A stretch of 64,000 bases of DNA from Pararhodobacter sp. (GTDB lineage Bacteria > Pseudomonadota > Alphaproteobacteria > Rhodobacterales > Rhodobacteraceae). Within the stretch, counting starts at the first letter, position 1, and every line of letters begins with the position of its first letter. Location of the stretch: assembly GCA_020832545.1 (NCBI GenBank), contig JAFIEK010000002.1, positions 124,001 through 188,000 of the forward strand. Direction: 5' to 3'. Positions 17,093-26,606 of this stretch are shown here, piece after piece. Made by a program: the position numbers and the translations under genes. The notes beneath the pieces are model-generated. The model worked only from the letters and a program-made list of their open reading frames with translations. It was not told the origin of the DNA and ran no database searches.

Positions 17093-17200
17093 TCAGTCTT
17101 CGGTCATGCGGGCGTCCTCACGCAGTTCGAACCACATGGCGTTCAGGATGGCGAAGAGTGCGGCGAGGGGGAGGCCCAGAAGCCAGGCGAAATACCACAT
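17093..17200 (-). CDS. cydX: cytochrome bd oxidase small subunit CydX
   Basis: A 35-residue protein beginning MWYFAWLLGLPLAALFAI and containing one membrane helix, with EL-rich sequence after it (WFELREDARMTED). The MWYFAW start is the hallmark of CydX/YbgT, the small subunit that stabilises the haem b/d site of bd oxidase. It starts 12 bp after cydB ends on the same strand, with GAAAGGA as ribosome site, and is followed directly by a hairpin. Too short for standard ORF cut-offs and easily missed. Confidence 0.9.
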   Translation of the reverse strand: MWYFAWLLGLPLAALFAILNAMWFELREDARMTED

Positions 17201-17212
17201 AAGTCTTTCCTT

Positions 17213-18364
17213 TCAGTAAGCGTTCTTGTTGCTGTTCAGTTCGTCTTCGCCAACCTTGCCCCACAGCACCTTGTAGACCCAGGCGGTGTAGATCAGGATC
17301 AACGGCATGAAGATCACGGTGCTGACCAGCATCACGAAGAGCGTCAGATGCGAGGAAGAGGCATCCCAGACCGTCAGCGATGAGCGCGGGTCGATCGACG
17401 AGGGCAGGATGAACGGAAACATCGTCAGCCCCACCGACGAGATCACGCCGGTGATGCCCATCTTCGACCACAACAGCGCCGAAACCTCGCCGCCCCGCGC
17501 CAGCCCGCGCACCGCCAGCCCGATGCCGACAAAGCCCATCAGCGGGGCAATGACGATCCAGGGGCGCTCGGAATAGGCCGCCAGCCATGACCCGCCGCGC
17601 GCAACCTCGCTCAGCAGCGGGTTCGAGGGGCCATCGGTGGCCACCGGACCGACAAGGGCAAAGCCGTCGATGCCGAAGGCCAGCCACAGCCCGGCCAGCG
17701 CATAGCCCCCCATGGCCACCAGCCCGGCGGTGATGCCGAAGCGGCGCGCGCGGTTGACGACGGCGGGCGCATCGGCCTTGACCGTCAGCCATGCTGCACC
17801 ATGCGCTATCAACATCGCCAGCGACACCACGCCCGCCAGCAGCGCGAACGGATGCAGAAGCTGAAAGAAGGTGCCTTCATAGAGCGAAAACAGGTTCTCG
17901 TTCAGCCGGAAGGGCACGCCCAGAAGCACATTGCCCACCGCCACGCCAAACAGCAGCGCCGGCACCGCGCCGCCGACAAACAGCGCCCAGTCCCAGCCAT
18001 TGCGCCAGGCGTAGCTGTCGCGCTTGGAGCGGTATTTGAAACCCACGGGCCGCAGGATCAGCGCCGCCAGAATCAGGAACATCGCCATATAGAAGCCTGA
18101 GAAGCTGACCGCATAAAGCGGCGGCCAAGCGGCGAAAATTGCTCCACCGCCAAGGATGAACCACACCTGATTCCCCTCCCAGACCGGGCCGACGGTGTTG
18201 ATCACCACCCGCCGCTCGCTGTCAGTCTTTGCCACAAACGGCAAAAGCGTGCCGACGCCAAGGTCGAAGCCGTCCGTCAGCGCGAAGCCGATCAGCAGCA
18301 CGCCCAGAAGCAGCCACCAGATGAGGCGCAGCAGTTCAAAGTCGATCAGTTGATGCAAGATCAT
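17213..18364 (-). CDS. cydB: cytochrome bd ubiquinol oxidase subunit II
   Basis: 383 residues with eight to nine membrane helices. LIWWLLLGVLLIGFALTDGFDLGVGTLLPF at the N-terminus and the following NTVGPVWEGNQVW are diagnostic of CydB. It forms the heterodimeric quinol oxidase with CydA in the inner membrane, reducing oxygen to water with high affinity. It begins five bases after cydA stops, indicating translational coupling, and is followed by cydX. Size matches the E. coli subunit (379). Confidence 0.97.
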   Translation of the reverse strand: MILHQLIDFELLRLIWWLLLGVLLIGFALTDGFDLGVGTLLPFVAKTDSERRVVINTVGPVWEGNQVWFILGGGAIFAAWPPLYAVSFSGFYMAMFLILAALILRPVGFKYRSKRDSYAWRNGWDWALFVGGAVPALLFGVAVGNVLLGVPFRLNENLFSLYEGTFFQLLHPFALLAGVVSLAMLIAHGAAWLTVKADAPAVVNRARRFGITAGLVAMGGYALAGLWLAFGIDGFALVGPVATDGPSNPLLSEVARGGSWLAAYSERPWIVIAPLMGFVGIGLAVRGLARGGEVSALLWSKMGITGVISSVGLTMFPFILPSSIDPRSSLTVWDASSSHLTLFVMLVSTVIFMPLILIYTAWVYKVLWGKVGEDELNSNKNAY

Positions 18365-18369
18365 GTCGT

Positions 18370-19980
18370 TTACTCCGCAGGCGAGGCGAAAGGCCCCTTG
18401 CCATCATGGGTGCGCAGCCGGTGCTCGTGCCGCGCCATCCAAATCTCGGTCTCTTCCACATCCTGTTCGGGGCCCTTGCGGATATATTTCAGCAACAGCG
18501 CCACCTCGACGACGAACAGGATCGTGTAGAAGATGACGAATCCCGCCAGCGTCAGCGCCACCGAGGTGATCGACAGATGGCTGACCGACATCGCCGTGGG
18601 CAGAATGCCGTCCGCCGTCCAGGGCTGGCGGCCGTATTCGGCCACGAACCAGCCCATTTCGGCTGCGATCCAGGGTGTGGGGATGATCGCCACCGCCGCG
18701 CGCAACGCCCAGCGTGGGTAGCGCCCGCCCATGAAATTGGTGACGACGAAGAAATAGGCCATCACACCGATGAAGGCGAAGCCCAGCCCGACCATGATGC
18801 GGAATGCCCAGAACAGCGGCCAGACCATCGGCACGGTGTCATTGGCAGCCATCAGGATCTGTTCCTCGCTTGCCTCGCGCGGGTCTTCGACATAGCGCAG
18901 GAGCAGGAAGGAATAGCCCAGATCGTTGCCATGTTCCTCGAACGTGTCGAGCACCGTTTGCGGGGTATCCTCGCGCTCGGTGCGGATGGTCATCAGCGCG
19001 TCATAGGCGATGATGCCCGAGCGCACGCGTTCCTCGGATTCGATGACCAGATCGTTGATGCCGGGGATCTCGCGGGTCAGCGAGCGGGTGGCGATCAGCC
19101 CCATGACATGGGGGACATGCAGTGCGTAATGGGTTTCGCGCGCCGCCTGATCGGGCAGGCCGATCACGGTGAACGCGGCGGGCGCGGGTTCCGTTTCCCA
19201 CATGCCCTCCATCGCGGCCAGTTTCATGCGCTGGGTATGCGTGGCGCTGTAGCCGGACTCGTCGCCCAGCACCACCACCGACAGCGCCGCCGCCAGACCG
19301 AAGCTGCAGGCCACAGCGATCGAGCGCCGCGCCAGATCGACATGCCGGTCGCGCAGCAGAAACCACGCCGAAACGCCCAGCACGAAAATTGCCGCGGTCA
19401 CATAACCTGCCGATACGGTGTGCACGAACTTGGCCTGCGCCACCTCGTTGAACATGACCTCGAAAAAGCTGGTCATCTCCATGCGCATGGTCATCGGGTT
19501 GAATTGCGCGCCGACCGGGTTCTGCATCCAGCCATTGGCAATCAGGATCCACAGCGCCGAGAAGTTGGAGCCGATTGCCACCAGCCAGCCGACGAACATA
19601 TGCGCGACCTTCGACAGCTTGTCCCAGCCAAAGAACCACAGACCCACGAAGGTGGCCTCCAGAAAGAAGGCCATCAGCCCCTCAATGGCCAGCGGCGCGC
19701 CAAAGACATCGCCGACATAATGGCTGTAATAGCTCCAGTTCATTCCGAACTGGAATTCCATGGTGATGCCTGTGGCCACGCCCAGCACGAAGTTGATGCC
19801 AAAGAGTGTGCCCCAGAACTTGGTCATCTGCCGCCAGATCAGTCGACCGGTCATGACATAGACCGTCTCCATGATCGCGATCAGGACCGACAGGCCCAGC
19901 GTCAACGGCACGAAGAGGAAGTGAAACATTGCCGTCAGCGCGAACTGCAGGCGCGATAGCTCTACGATCCCAAATTCCAT
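18370..19980 (-). CDS. cydA: cytochrome bd ubiquinol oxidase subunit I
   Basis: 536 residues with nine membrane helices. His20 in MFHFLFVPLTLG is the conserved haem b595/d ligand region, HTVSAGYVTAAIFVLG carries the haem b558 His, and KLAAMEGMWETEPAPA begins the quinol-binding Q-loop. The Q-loop is of the long type (E. coli-like L subfamily). The frame is open to 20049, but the ATG at 19980, preceded by AAGGAGGG, starts the canonical MEFGIVELSRLQFALTAMFHF. Transcribed with cydB and cydX. An FNR-type box lies about 85 bp upstream inside the end of cydC, so it probably has its own anaerobic/microaerobic promoter. Confidence 0.97.
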   Translation of the reverse strand: MEFGIVELSRLQFALTAMFHFLFVPLTLGLSVLIAIMETVYVMTGRLIWRQMTKFWGTLFGINFVLGVATGITMEFQFGMNWSYYSHYVGDVFGAPLAIEGLMAFFLEATFVGLWFFGWDKLSKVAHMFVGWLVAIGSNFSALWILIANGWMQNPVGAQFNPMTMRMEMTSFFEVMFNEVAQAKFVHTVSAGYVTAAIFVLGVSAWFLLRDRHVDLARRSIAVACSFGLAAALSVVVLGDESGYSATHTQRMKLAAMEGMWETEPAPAAFTVIGLPDQAARETHYALHVPHVMGLIATRSLTREIPGINDLVIESEERVRSGIIAYDALMTIRTEREDTPQTVLDTFEEHGNDLGYSFLLLRYVEDPREASEEQILMAANDTVPMVWPLFWAFRIMVGLGFAFIGVMAYFFVVTNFMGGRYPRWALRAAVAIIPTPWIAAEMGWFVAEYGRQPWTADGILPTAMSVSHLSITSVALTLAGFVIFYTILFVVEVALLLKYIRKGPEQDVEETEIWMARHEHRLRTHDGKGPFASPAE

Positions 19981-20049
19981 GGAACCCTCCTTGATCAGAC
20001 CGGGCCCGAAGCAGGCCCAATGATACCGGCCAGAATTGGCCAAACACAT

Positions 20050-21753
20050 TCAGATGCGTTGATGTGAATCAAATTGATGCTTAGCCTCAGCAACTTTTTC
20101 CTCCATTGTGACGATCCGCCACAGACTGCTGGCAGGCGGCAGCCGGTGAGTGGCGGCCAGGATGGTGGCGCGGGGCAGAAAGCCGCGCAGCCCGGCCCAG
20201 ACCTTTGCTGCAGTGGCCTCGTCCAGCCCTTCGGTCGGCTCGTCCAGCAACAGCAGGGAGGGACGGCGCAAAAGCAGCCGGGCCAACGCCAGCCGCCGCG
20301 ATTCGCCACCTGAAAGGCCCGCCCCGGCCTCGCCTAGTTGCGCGCACAGCCCGCCGCGCGCGGTAATTGCCGTGGTCAGCTGAACTGCCTCCAGCACAGC
20401 CCTGAGATCGGCCTCGGGCGCATCGGGGGCGCCCAGTCTCAGGGCCTCGGCAATCGTGGTGCGCATGAGTGTGCTGCGCTGGGGCAAAAGGCCCACGTGA
20501 TCGCGCAATGCCGTTTCAGGCCAGCTTGTCAGCGGCTGCCCGGCCAACCGGACCCCGCCGCCTTCCGGGGTGATCAGCCCCGCCGCAAGATGCAGCACCG
20601 TGCTTTTTCCCGATCCGCTGCGCCCCGTCAGCGCCACGGCATCGCCCGGCTGCAGGCGCAGATCGAGGCCATCGATCACCGGGGCTGCAGCACCGGGGTA
20701 GCGGTAGCACAGGTTGCTCAGCTCCAGCGCGGGGGCCATCGGGTCTGGCTGCGCGACTTGGGTGGGGTGCCTTACTTCCGCTACGTCCTGCAAAAGATGA
20801 TCGACGCGCGAGGCGGCATCCAGCATCGCGCCCAGTTCCGTCAGCCCGCGGCGCAGCGGGGCAAGGGTTTCCGCCATCGCCAGCATGACGAAGAAGCCAA
20901 GTGCCGCCTGCGGGGCCGAGATCAGGCCCGCGCGGGCCATCACCGCGCCCATGAGCAGCGCAATCGTGGCGGCAATCGTACTGGTCGCACCCAGCCCGGC
21001 ACTGGCGCGGTGCTCGACCGTGTCGCTTGCCGCGCGCGCCGCGTACAGCCGGGCCGAAGCCGCCAGCACCCCGTCGCGCGCCGCCGCAAGCCGCCCCATG
21101 ACCGCCAGATCGGCCTTGGCGCGCAGCAGATCGATCATGCGCACCCGCAGCGCCTGCACCGCCCGTCCGGCGCGGCGCGAGGGTTTGCGCGCCCGCGCAG
21201 TGACCCAGATCAGCGCCAGAATACCGCCCATCGTAAAGCTGCCGATGCTGGCCAGTGCCAGCAATGGCGTGCTCAATAGGGCCATGACCACCAGCGCCAG
21301 GCTCAGCGTCACCCCCGCCGCCACCGCCGGTATTGCCAGCCGCAGTACCGCGCCGTCCAGCGCATCGACATCCGCGCCCAGCCGGTTGAGCATCTCTGAT
21401 CCGCGCAACCGCCCCAGCCGTTCCCAGCCTTGCCCGGCCAGCGCCTGCATCAACCGGATGCGCAGGGCCGCCAATGCGCGCAGCGTGGCGTCGTGGGTCA
21501 GCAGCCGCTCGCCATAGCGCGCGGCGGTCCGGCCAATGGCCAGAAACCGCACCCCGGCACTGGGGCGGAAGATGTCAAACGTCGCGCCCAGCCCCAACAG
21601 CCCCGCCAGCCCGGCGGCGGATATGAACCAGCCCGACAGGCCCAGCAGCGCCAGCCCCATTACCAGCACGATGATGGACAGCGCCGCACCGCGCAGCAAG
21701 GCGGTACGCTCGGCGCGCCAGAGCAGGATCAGGATTGCGAAGAGGTGGCGCAT
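20050..21753 (-). CDS. cydC: heterodimeric ABC exporter subunit CydC
   Basis: 567 residues: an ABC membrane domain (about six helices, 1-300) followed by an ATPase with Walker [10 protein letters not shown], signature [13 protein letters not shown], Walker [13 protein letters not shown] and H-loop ATHRLP. With CydD it exports glutathione/cysteine (family knowledge) and is needed for assembly of bd oxidase. The start overlaps the cydD stop by one base (TGATG), indicating coupling. The last codons ([10 protein letters not shown]) contain an FNR box for the downstream cydAB genes. Confidence 0.94.
   Translation of the reverse strand: MRHLFAILILLWRAERTALLRGAALSIIVLVMGLALLGLSGWFISAAGLAGLLGLGATFDIFRPSAGVRFLAIGRTAARYGERLLTHDATLRALAALRIRLMQALAGQGWERLGRLRGSEMLNRLGADVDALDGAVLRLAIPAVAAGVTLSLALVVMALLSTPLLALASIGSFTMGGILALIWVTARARKPSRRAGRAVQALRVRMIDLLRAKADLAVMGRLAAARDGVLAASARLYAARAASDTVEHRASAGLGATSTIAATIALLMGAVMARAGLISAPQAALGFFVMLAMAETLAPLRRGLTELGAMLDAASRVDHLLQDVAEVRHPTQVAQPDPMAPALELSNLCYRYPGAAAPVIDGLDLRLQPGDAVALTGRSGSGKSTVLHLAAGLITPEGGGVRLAGQPLTSWPETALRDHVGLLPQRSTLMRTTIAEALRLGAPDAPEADLRAVLEAVQLTTAITARGGLCAQLGEAGAGLSGGESRRLALARLLLRRPSLLLLDEPTEGLDEATAAKVWAGLRGFLPRATILAATHRLPPASSLWRIVTMEEKVAEAKHQFDSHQRI
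20059..20072. promoter_or_regulatory. FNR/FnrL box
   Basis: TTGATGTGAATCAA is a perfect TTGAT-N4-ATCAA consensus for FNR/FnrL (CRP-FNR family). It lies within the last codons of cydC and centred about 85 bp upstream of the cydA start, so it likely activates (or controls) a cydAB(X) promoter when oxygen is low. Confidence 0.85.
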
Positions 21754-23450
21754 CAGAGCGCCCCCCCGGGTGCGGCCAATTCCAGCCGCTGATCCATGCG
21801 GGCGGCCAGCCGCATGTCATGCGTGGCGACAATCAAGGTGACACCCCGCGCGGACAGCGCAAGCAATTGTTCGGTGACGTCCTGCGCGGTCTCGGGGTCC
21901 AGATCAGCGGTGGGCTCATCGGCGATCAGCACATCGGGCGCGGCATGGATGGCGCGCGCCAGCATCAGCCGCCGCGCCTCGCCGCCCGAGACACCCGCAC
22001 CCAACTCACCCAGCCTTGTATCCAGCCCGCGCGGCAAGCGCGCCACCACCTCGCCGGCGCGCGCACGGCTCAGGGCATCGGCCAGCATGGCTGCCGATGC
22101 GCCGGGGGCAAGGTTGTGGCGCAGGCTGCCAGACAGGAAATGCACGCCTTGCGGCACCCAGGCCAGCCGCGCGCGCCAGGCGTCGGCGGTGGCGTCGTCC
22201 AGCCTCTGGCCCGCGACCTCGATCTGTCCGGCATCGGGCGCGGACAGGCCCGCGAGCAGCGCCAGCAGCGTTGTCTTGCCCGAGCCGCTGGGCCCGGTGA
22301 TCGCCAGGCTGGCGCCCGGTGCAAGTGTGATGTCCGCAAAGCGCAACGGCGTGCCATGATCGACCATCAGGCCCACGGTGCGAACAGTGGCCGCCCCCGC
22401 CAGCCGCGCCACCGCCCCGCCACTGCCCGGAAACGCCCGCAGCGGGCGGGCCTGAAGCGCACGGTGTTCATCGGCCACGGCCAGGGCTGCGGCCTTGTCA
22501 TGCCAAGCGGCGGCCAGTTCGCGCATCGGCTCGAAGAAGGCTGGCGCCAGCAGCAAAAGGAAGATGCCTTCGCCCACCGTCAGCGGGGTGCGCCAGTAGC
22601 CGAAGTTTATCAGCTCCAGTAGCGAGAAACCCACATAGACCGCCACCATCGCCACCCCCAGCGCTGCGAACAGCTCCAGCACCGCCGAGGACAGGAAGGC
22701 CACCCGCAGCACCGCCATGGTAGACGCGCGCAAAGCCTCGGCCCGGTCGTGGAACCCCGCCACCATGCGGTCGGTCGCACCCAGCAGCCGGATATCGACC
22801 AGCGCGCGCAGCCGGTCCAGAAGGGCGGTGTTCAGCGTACCAAGCTCGGCCATCTGGCGCGCGCTGGCATCGCGCGCGGCCAGCCCGACCAACACCTGAA
22901 ACACTGGGATCAGCGGGCCCGAAACCAGCAGCACCAGCCCCACCGCCCAGGAATGCCAGAAGGCGAGCGCCAGAATGGTCAGCGGCACCACCATCACCCG
23001 CACCATCGCCGGGCGATAGCGGGTGACATGGGGCACCAGATGGTCCAGCTTTTCGGCCATCAGCACCGCCAGCGCCGCCGAATCCGGGCGCGCGGGGTCA
23101 TGCGGGGCGCGCGCGGCCTCACGCGTGATCAGATCGTCGCGCATCTGCCTGACCAGCCTGCGCGCGATACCCGCCAGCCGCTCAGTGGCGCGGCTTTCCA
23201 GCGCCACCCGTGCCAGCCCGATCAGCAGGAAGAACCCCGCCATGGCGAACAGCCAGATCAGGGCGGGCATGTCTTGCAACAGTGCCGCGAAAACGGCGGC
23301 AACCACCGCCGCTTGGCCGATCCACAGGAGCGGTGGCAGCAACCACATCGCCTGCGCGCGGCGCAGCTCCGCCGCACCGGAAGCGGTGATCTCGCGCAAG
23401 TGGCGCGCGGCGGGGTCGGTTTGCTGGCTGGCTCGGGCGGTTCCTGTCAT
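21753..23450 (-). CDS. cydD: heterodimeric ABC exporter subunit CydD
   Basis: 565 residues: six-helix membrane domain, then an ATPase domain with Walker [10 protein letters not shown], signature [13 protein letters not shown], Walker [12 protein letters not shown] and H-loop ATHD. First gene of the cyd operon (cydDCABX order). The frame is open to 23504; the ATG at 23450 with AAAGGAACGG upstream is preferred. It pairs with CydC to export thiols to the periplasm for cytochrome assembly. The gene is followed without a gap by cydC. Residues after the ATPase end with the usual short tail. Confidence 0.94.
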   Translation of the reverse strand: MTGTARASQQTDPAARHLREITASGAAELRRAQAMWLLPPLLWIGQAAVVAAVFAALLQDMPALIWLFAMAGFFLLIGLARVALESRATERLAGIARRLVRQMRDDLITREAARAPHDPARPDSAALAVLMAEKLDHLVPHVTRYRPAMVRVMVVPLTILALAFWHSWAVGLVLLVSGPLIPVFQVLVGLAARDASARQMAELGTLNTALLDRLRALVDIRLLGATDRMVAGFHDRAEALRASTMAVLRVAFLSSAVLELFAALGVAMVAVYVGFSLLELINFGYWRTPLTVGEGIFLLLLAPAFFEPMRELAAAWHDKAAALAVADEHRALQARPLRAFPGSGGAVARLAGAATVRTVGLMVDHGTPLRFADITLAPGASLAITGPSGSGKTTLLALLAGLSAPDAGQIEVAGQRLDDATADAWRARLAWVPQGVHFLSGSLRHNLAPGASAAMLADALSRARAGEVVARLPRGLDTRLGELGAGVSGGEARRLMLARAIHAAPDVLIADEPTADLDPETAQDVTEQLLALSARGVTLIVATHDMRLAARMDQRLELAAPGGAL

Positions 23451-23478
23451 GGCTGCGCCGTTCCTTTGATTAGGGCGC

Positions 23479-23507
23479 CCCATGCCCGGCGGGGTGCCGG
23501 GCATGGG
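23479..23507 (-). terminator. hairpin after peroxiredoxin gene
   Basis: Perfect 12-bp stem CCCATGCCCGGC (23479-23490) and GCCGGGCATGGG (23496-23507) with 5-nt loop, 6 bp beyond the peroxiredoxin stop codon and just before cydD. It separates the peroxiredoxin and cyd transcription units. Confidence 0.7.
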
Positions 23508-23513
23508 CAGAGC

Positions 23514-24158
23514 TCAGAGCGAACGGGTGGTGAAGTACCAATCGACGGTTTTCAGACCTTCGCTCATCCGGGCATTGGCCTCTGTCACGGTCTGCGGCGT
23601 CTTGACGATCACCTCGTCGCCGGGGTGCCAGTTCTCGGGGGTCGATACCTTGCAGGTATCAGAGGTCTGCAACGCCTTGACCAACCGCAGAAATTCATCG
23701 ACCGAGCGGCCATTGGTCATGGGGTAGTAGACCATCGCCCGCAGGATGCCTTCGGGGTCGATGATGAAGGTCGCGCGCACGGCCTGCGTATCCGAGGCAC
23801 CGGGCTGAACCATGCCGTAGGCCTGCGCTACCTTCATGTCCAGATCGGCGATAATCGGGAACTTGATGTCTACGCCAAAGCTGTCCTTGATCGAGCGGAT
23901 CCAGGCGATATGGGCATAATGGCTGTCGATCGACAGACCCAGAAGGGAAACATCGAGCGCGTCGAATTCTTCCTGACGGTTTGCGAAGGCGATGAATTCT
24001 GTAGTGCAGACCGGCGTGAAATCGGCCGGGTGCGAGAACAGGATCAGCCATTTGCCGGCGTAATCATTCAGTGATTTCATGCCATCGGTGGTCAGCGCGG
24101 TGAAATCCGGCGCCGGTTCGTTCAAGCGCGGGAAGGCAGGGGTAACGGTATCGGTCAT
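23514..24158 (-). CDS. peroxiredoxin (1-Cys/Prx6-like)
   Basis: 214 residues. The peroxidatic Cys51 lies in HPADFTPVCTTEF, with the catalytic Pro and Thr of P-x-x-x-T-x-x-C. FPIIADLDMKVAQAYGM and the long C-terminal arm with VSTPENWHPGDEVIV fit the Prx6/1-Cys group of thiol peroxidases that reduce H2O2 and organic hydroperoxides. A second Cys sits in SDTCKVSTPENW where many homologues have none, so a two-Cys mechanism cannot be excluded. It is divergent from an oxyR-type gene (127 bp gap) and ends in a strong hairpin. Probably OxyR-controlled. Confidence 0.92.
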   Translation of the reverse strand: MTDTVTPAFPRLNEPAPDFTALTTDGMKSLNDYAGKWLILFSHPADFTPVCTTEFIAFANRQEEFDALDVSLLGLSIDSHYAHIAWIRSIKDSFGVDIKFPIIADLDMKVAQAYGMVQPGASDTQAVRATFIIDPEGILRAMVYYPMTNGRSVDEFLRLVKALQTSDTCKVSTPENWHPGDEVIVKTPQTVTEANARMSEGLKTVDWYFTTRSL

Positions 24159-24245
24159 TGGGTGTCCTTGCTTGTTTGCTTGCTTGCAAATCGGAACCTA
24201 GAGACTCTGGCTGCCAATGAGAAATTGATATACAAACGATTACAT

Positions 24246-24260
24246 ATAGAGAAATTCTAT
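24246..24260. promoter_or_regulatory. candidate OxyR binding site
   Basis: ATAG-N7-CTAT (24246-24260) matches one half of the OxyR consensus (ATAG-n-t-nnn-a-n-CTAT). A related direct repeat GAGAAATT begins 30 bp upstream (24219) and again at 24249. The site is 25 bp before the oxyR-like start, in the divergent region with the peroxiredoxin gene, where both could be controlled. Confidence 0.5.
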
Positions 24261-24285
24261 AAGTAGACAGGCCACGAGCAAGCCC

Positions 24286-25191
24286 ATGACCACGATCCGC
24301 CAACTTCGATTCCTCGTCTCCGTTGCAAATGAGCTGAACTTCTCGCACGCGGCCGAGAAGTGTCACGTCACCCAGCCCACCCTCAGCGCCGGGCTGAAGG
24401 AGCTGGAGGCGCAGTTGGGTGTGATGCTGGTTGAGCGCACCCGCCGCTCGGTGCGCCTGACAAGCGCGGGCGAAGAGATCACCGCACGCGCACGCCGGGT
24501 GCTGGCCGACATCGCCGAGATCGAGGCATTGGCAGCCCACCATAGCGGCGAATTCACCGGCAGCCTGCGTCTGGGCGCCATTCCGACGGTCGGCCCCTAT
24601 CTGATGCCGCATGCCCTGCCTCTGTTGCGCGCGCGCTACCCTGATCTGAAACTGTTCCTGCGCGAGGAACTGACCGATACGCTGATCAGCGGCGTCGAGG
24701 AGGGGCGGCTGGATCTGGCGCTGGTGGCCTTGCCGCATGAAGTCGGCGCGCTTGCGACAGAGGCGCTGTTCGAGGACAGCTATGCCCTGGCCACCGCGCC
24801 CGAACACCCGTTGGCAGGCCGCAAGGGGCTGACCGGACCGGAACTGGGCGAGCATTCGCTGATGCTGCTGGAGCGCGGGCATTGCCTGCAGCGCCACGCC
24901 TTGTCGGCCCTGCCGGGCGGGGATCTGCATGAAGATGAAAGCTTTTCGGCAACCAGCCTACCGACGCTGGTGTCAATGGTCGAAGAGGGGCTGGGCATAA
25001 CCTTGTTGCCACGCCTCGCCATTGATGGCGGCGCGGCGGAAGGCCATTCAATCACACTGACCGAGATCCCTGCCGCCTGCCCGCGTCAGGTGGTGCTTGT
25101 CTGGCGCAAATCCTCACCGCATGTGCAGCGTTTCAGGGTTCTCGCCCAGATCTTGCGCGAAGCCCGGCAGACGATGAAGCATCGAACGTGA
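24286..25191 (+). CDS. oxyR: OxyR-like hydrogen-peroxide regulator (LysR family)
   Basis: 301 residues. The N-terminal winged helix reads IRQLRFLVSVANELNFSHAAEKCHVTQPTLS; the effector domain has LGAIPTVGPYLMPHALP, LLERGHCLQRHAL and FSATSLPTLVSMVEEGLGITLLP, the standard OxyR blocks. Cys200 corresponds to the peroxide-reactive Cys199 of E. coli, but the position of Cys208 is Leu209, so the usual intramolecular disulfide cannot form. Divergent from the peroxiredoxin gene and with an OxyR-type half-site upstream, it is almost certainly its regulator. Identification as OxyR is strong from the motifs. Confidence 0.88.
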   Translation: MTTIRQLRFLVSVANELNFSHAAEKCHVTQPTLSAGLKELEAQLGVMLVERTRRSVRLTSAGEEITARARRVLADIAEIEALAAHHSGEFTGSLRLGAIPTVGPYLMPHALPLLRARYPDLKLFLREELTDTLISGVEEGRLDLALVALPHEVGALATEALFEDSYALATAPEHPLAGRKGLTGPELGEHSLMLLERGHCLQRHALSALPGGDLHEDESFSATSLPTLVSMVEEGLGITLLPRLAIDGGAAEGHSITLTEIPAACPRQVVLVWRKSSPHVQRFRVLAQILREARQTMKHRT

Positions 25192-25852
25192 CAGATGCAA
25201 TGGGAAGCCACGTCGAAGGTTGACCAGAATTGGAACGCGAAAATCCCGACCGAATGCGATGGGCAATAAGCCTATGTTTTACGTTTACATTTTTTCTGCG
25301 ATGGCTCGCATTGGCCTATGTCGAACACAGGGCACTCTTTCTCCACATAGCTCTATGCCAACTTAAGGTCTATATCCTGACTTCATCTCTGCTGTGGACC
25401 GTGGCTTGGGGCCATGCCCCACACCTTTCCTGCGTCATTCAGCCGCCCGTTCATGCTTGCGGCAGCGAAACAAACTGATCGGTGTCGACGATGAGGTCCC
25501 CGCGAGCTTTCGCAGCAGCTGCAGCACGGGTCAACCTGAGCTGCGGCAATGCGCTGAAAGCGGGCTTTGCAATATTGCGCACCGTGGTTGCACTATTGAT
25601 CGTGAACGGCCCTTCTGTATGTGTCGGCTGCTGTTCGCAATTGAGAATTTGGCACGACTTCGGAAATCGCTCATATGTATCCGGCCTGTTGATCGGCTCG
25701 CGGGCCGTGGCCTTGATGGGGTTACGCACGCGCCTTGGTCTCATTCGCGGCAAGATCCTTGCTGACCATAAGGGCCGTCAGACTCTGGGGGCGTATTTTC
25801 TCCGTTCCATGCTGTCCTCTCTGTCGCGAACTCCTTTTGCCCGTGGAAAGCG
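25192..25852. other. gene-free interval next to IS110 remnant
   Basis: About 660 bp without a convincing gene. Frames on both strands are short, lack ribosome sites, and have the unusual composition of decayed DNA. The right part is probably the downstream end of the IS110 element, but no terminal repeat could be confirmed. Confidence 0.4.
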
Positions 25853-26305
25853 TCAGATGGTTTCCTTGGCCATATCTCTTGGGGCGTCGAACCGGGTGCC
25901 GTGTCGCAGAACGCTCCATGCGGTTCGGGCAAGCTTGTTGGCCAGCGCAACGGCTGCCTTGTTGCGCGGCATGCGCTTCACCGCTTCGGTCAGCCAGGGG
26001 CCGAAGCTGAAGGCGGACCACCTGTTCTGACGCATCATGATCACCTTCGCCGCCGGGACGAACAGCATGCGAAGATAGCGGCTGCCCCGTTTGGTGATCC
26101 GACCGAGGATCGTTCTCCCGCCCGTGCTATATTGGGTCGGAACCAAACCGACCCACGCGGCAAAGTCCCGGCCTCGGTCGAAAGCCTCCCCCTTGCCAAC
26201 TGCCGCGACCATTGCCGTCGAGATCATCGGACCGATCCCGGGGATGGTCATGACGTTGGCACAGTTCTCTTCCGTGCGGCTGGGGAAGCAGCCGACACAT
26301 CCCAT
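25853..26305 (-). pseudogene. IS110-family transposase, C-terminal remnant
   Basis: About 150 residues match the C-terminal (Transposase_20) half of IS110/IS1111 transposases: MTIPGIGPMISTAMVAAVGKGEAF, then DFAAWVGLVPTQYSTGGRTILGRITKRGSRYLRMLFVPAAKVIM and the terminal NKLARTAWSVLRHG. The N-terminal DEDD catalytic half is missing: nothing upstream of 26305 continues it in any frame. An inactive remnant. Confidence 0.85.
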
Positions 26306-26606
26306 TAGCGACCGTTCAAGTTCGCAGACTGTGCCGCGAGACCGGTCATTCGTGCTTAATGCAGCGATGCACCTCGGAGTGTCAGTGCTGCGAGCTTGCG
26401 GACGCTAGTCGCTCCTTCACCTTGACTGACCCACTACCTGAGTTGCCGGCACGAGATGGAAAGTTCATCAATTCATTTGGGCTTTTGGCTCCGTTCTGGC
26501 CATGACGATCCGATGAATGCGGATAGGGCTTGCAGGCCATGGTCGCGGTCGTGGTCTTCGCCGGAATTGCCGCGGTGGTGTTCGGCGCGCGGCGATAGTG
26601 CGCAGC
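26306..26606. other. gene-free interval
   Basis: About 300 bp between the IS110 remnant and the 3' end of the TPR regulator gene. No gene, RNA or repeat is recognised. Confidence 0.4.

Noticed and set aside
18406-19959. 517-codon open frame on the plus strand opposite cydA
   Set aside because: Antisense shadow of a high-GC gene: composition is His/Arg/Gln-rich, no motifs, no ribosome site, and cydA on the other strand is beyond doubt.
20338-21279. 313-codon plus-strand frame opposite cydC
   Set aside because: Arg/Gln/Gly-rich shadow; no domain or ribosome site.
25482-26030. 182-codon plus-strand frame over the IS110 remnant
   Set aside because: Opposite to the clear transposase remnant; no domain and unlikely composition.
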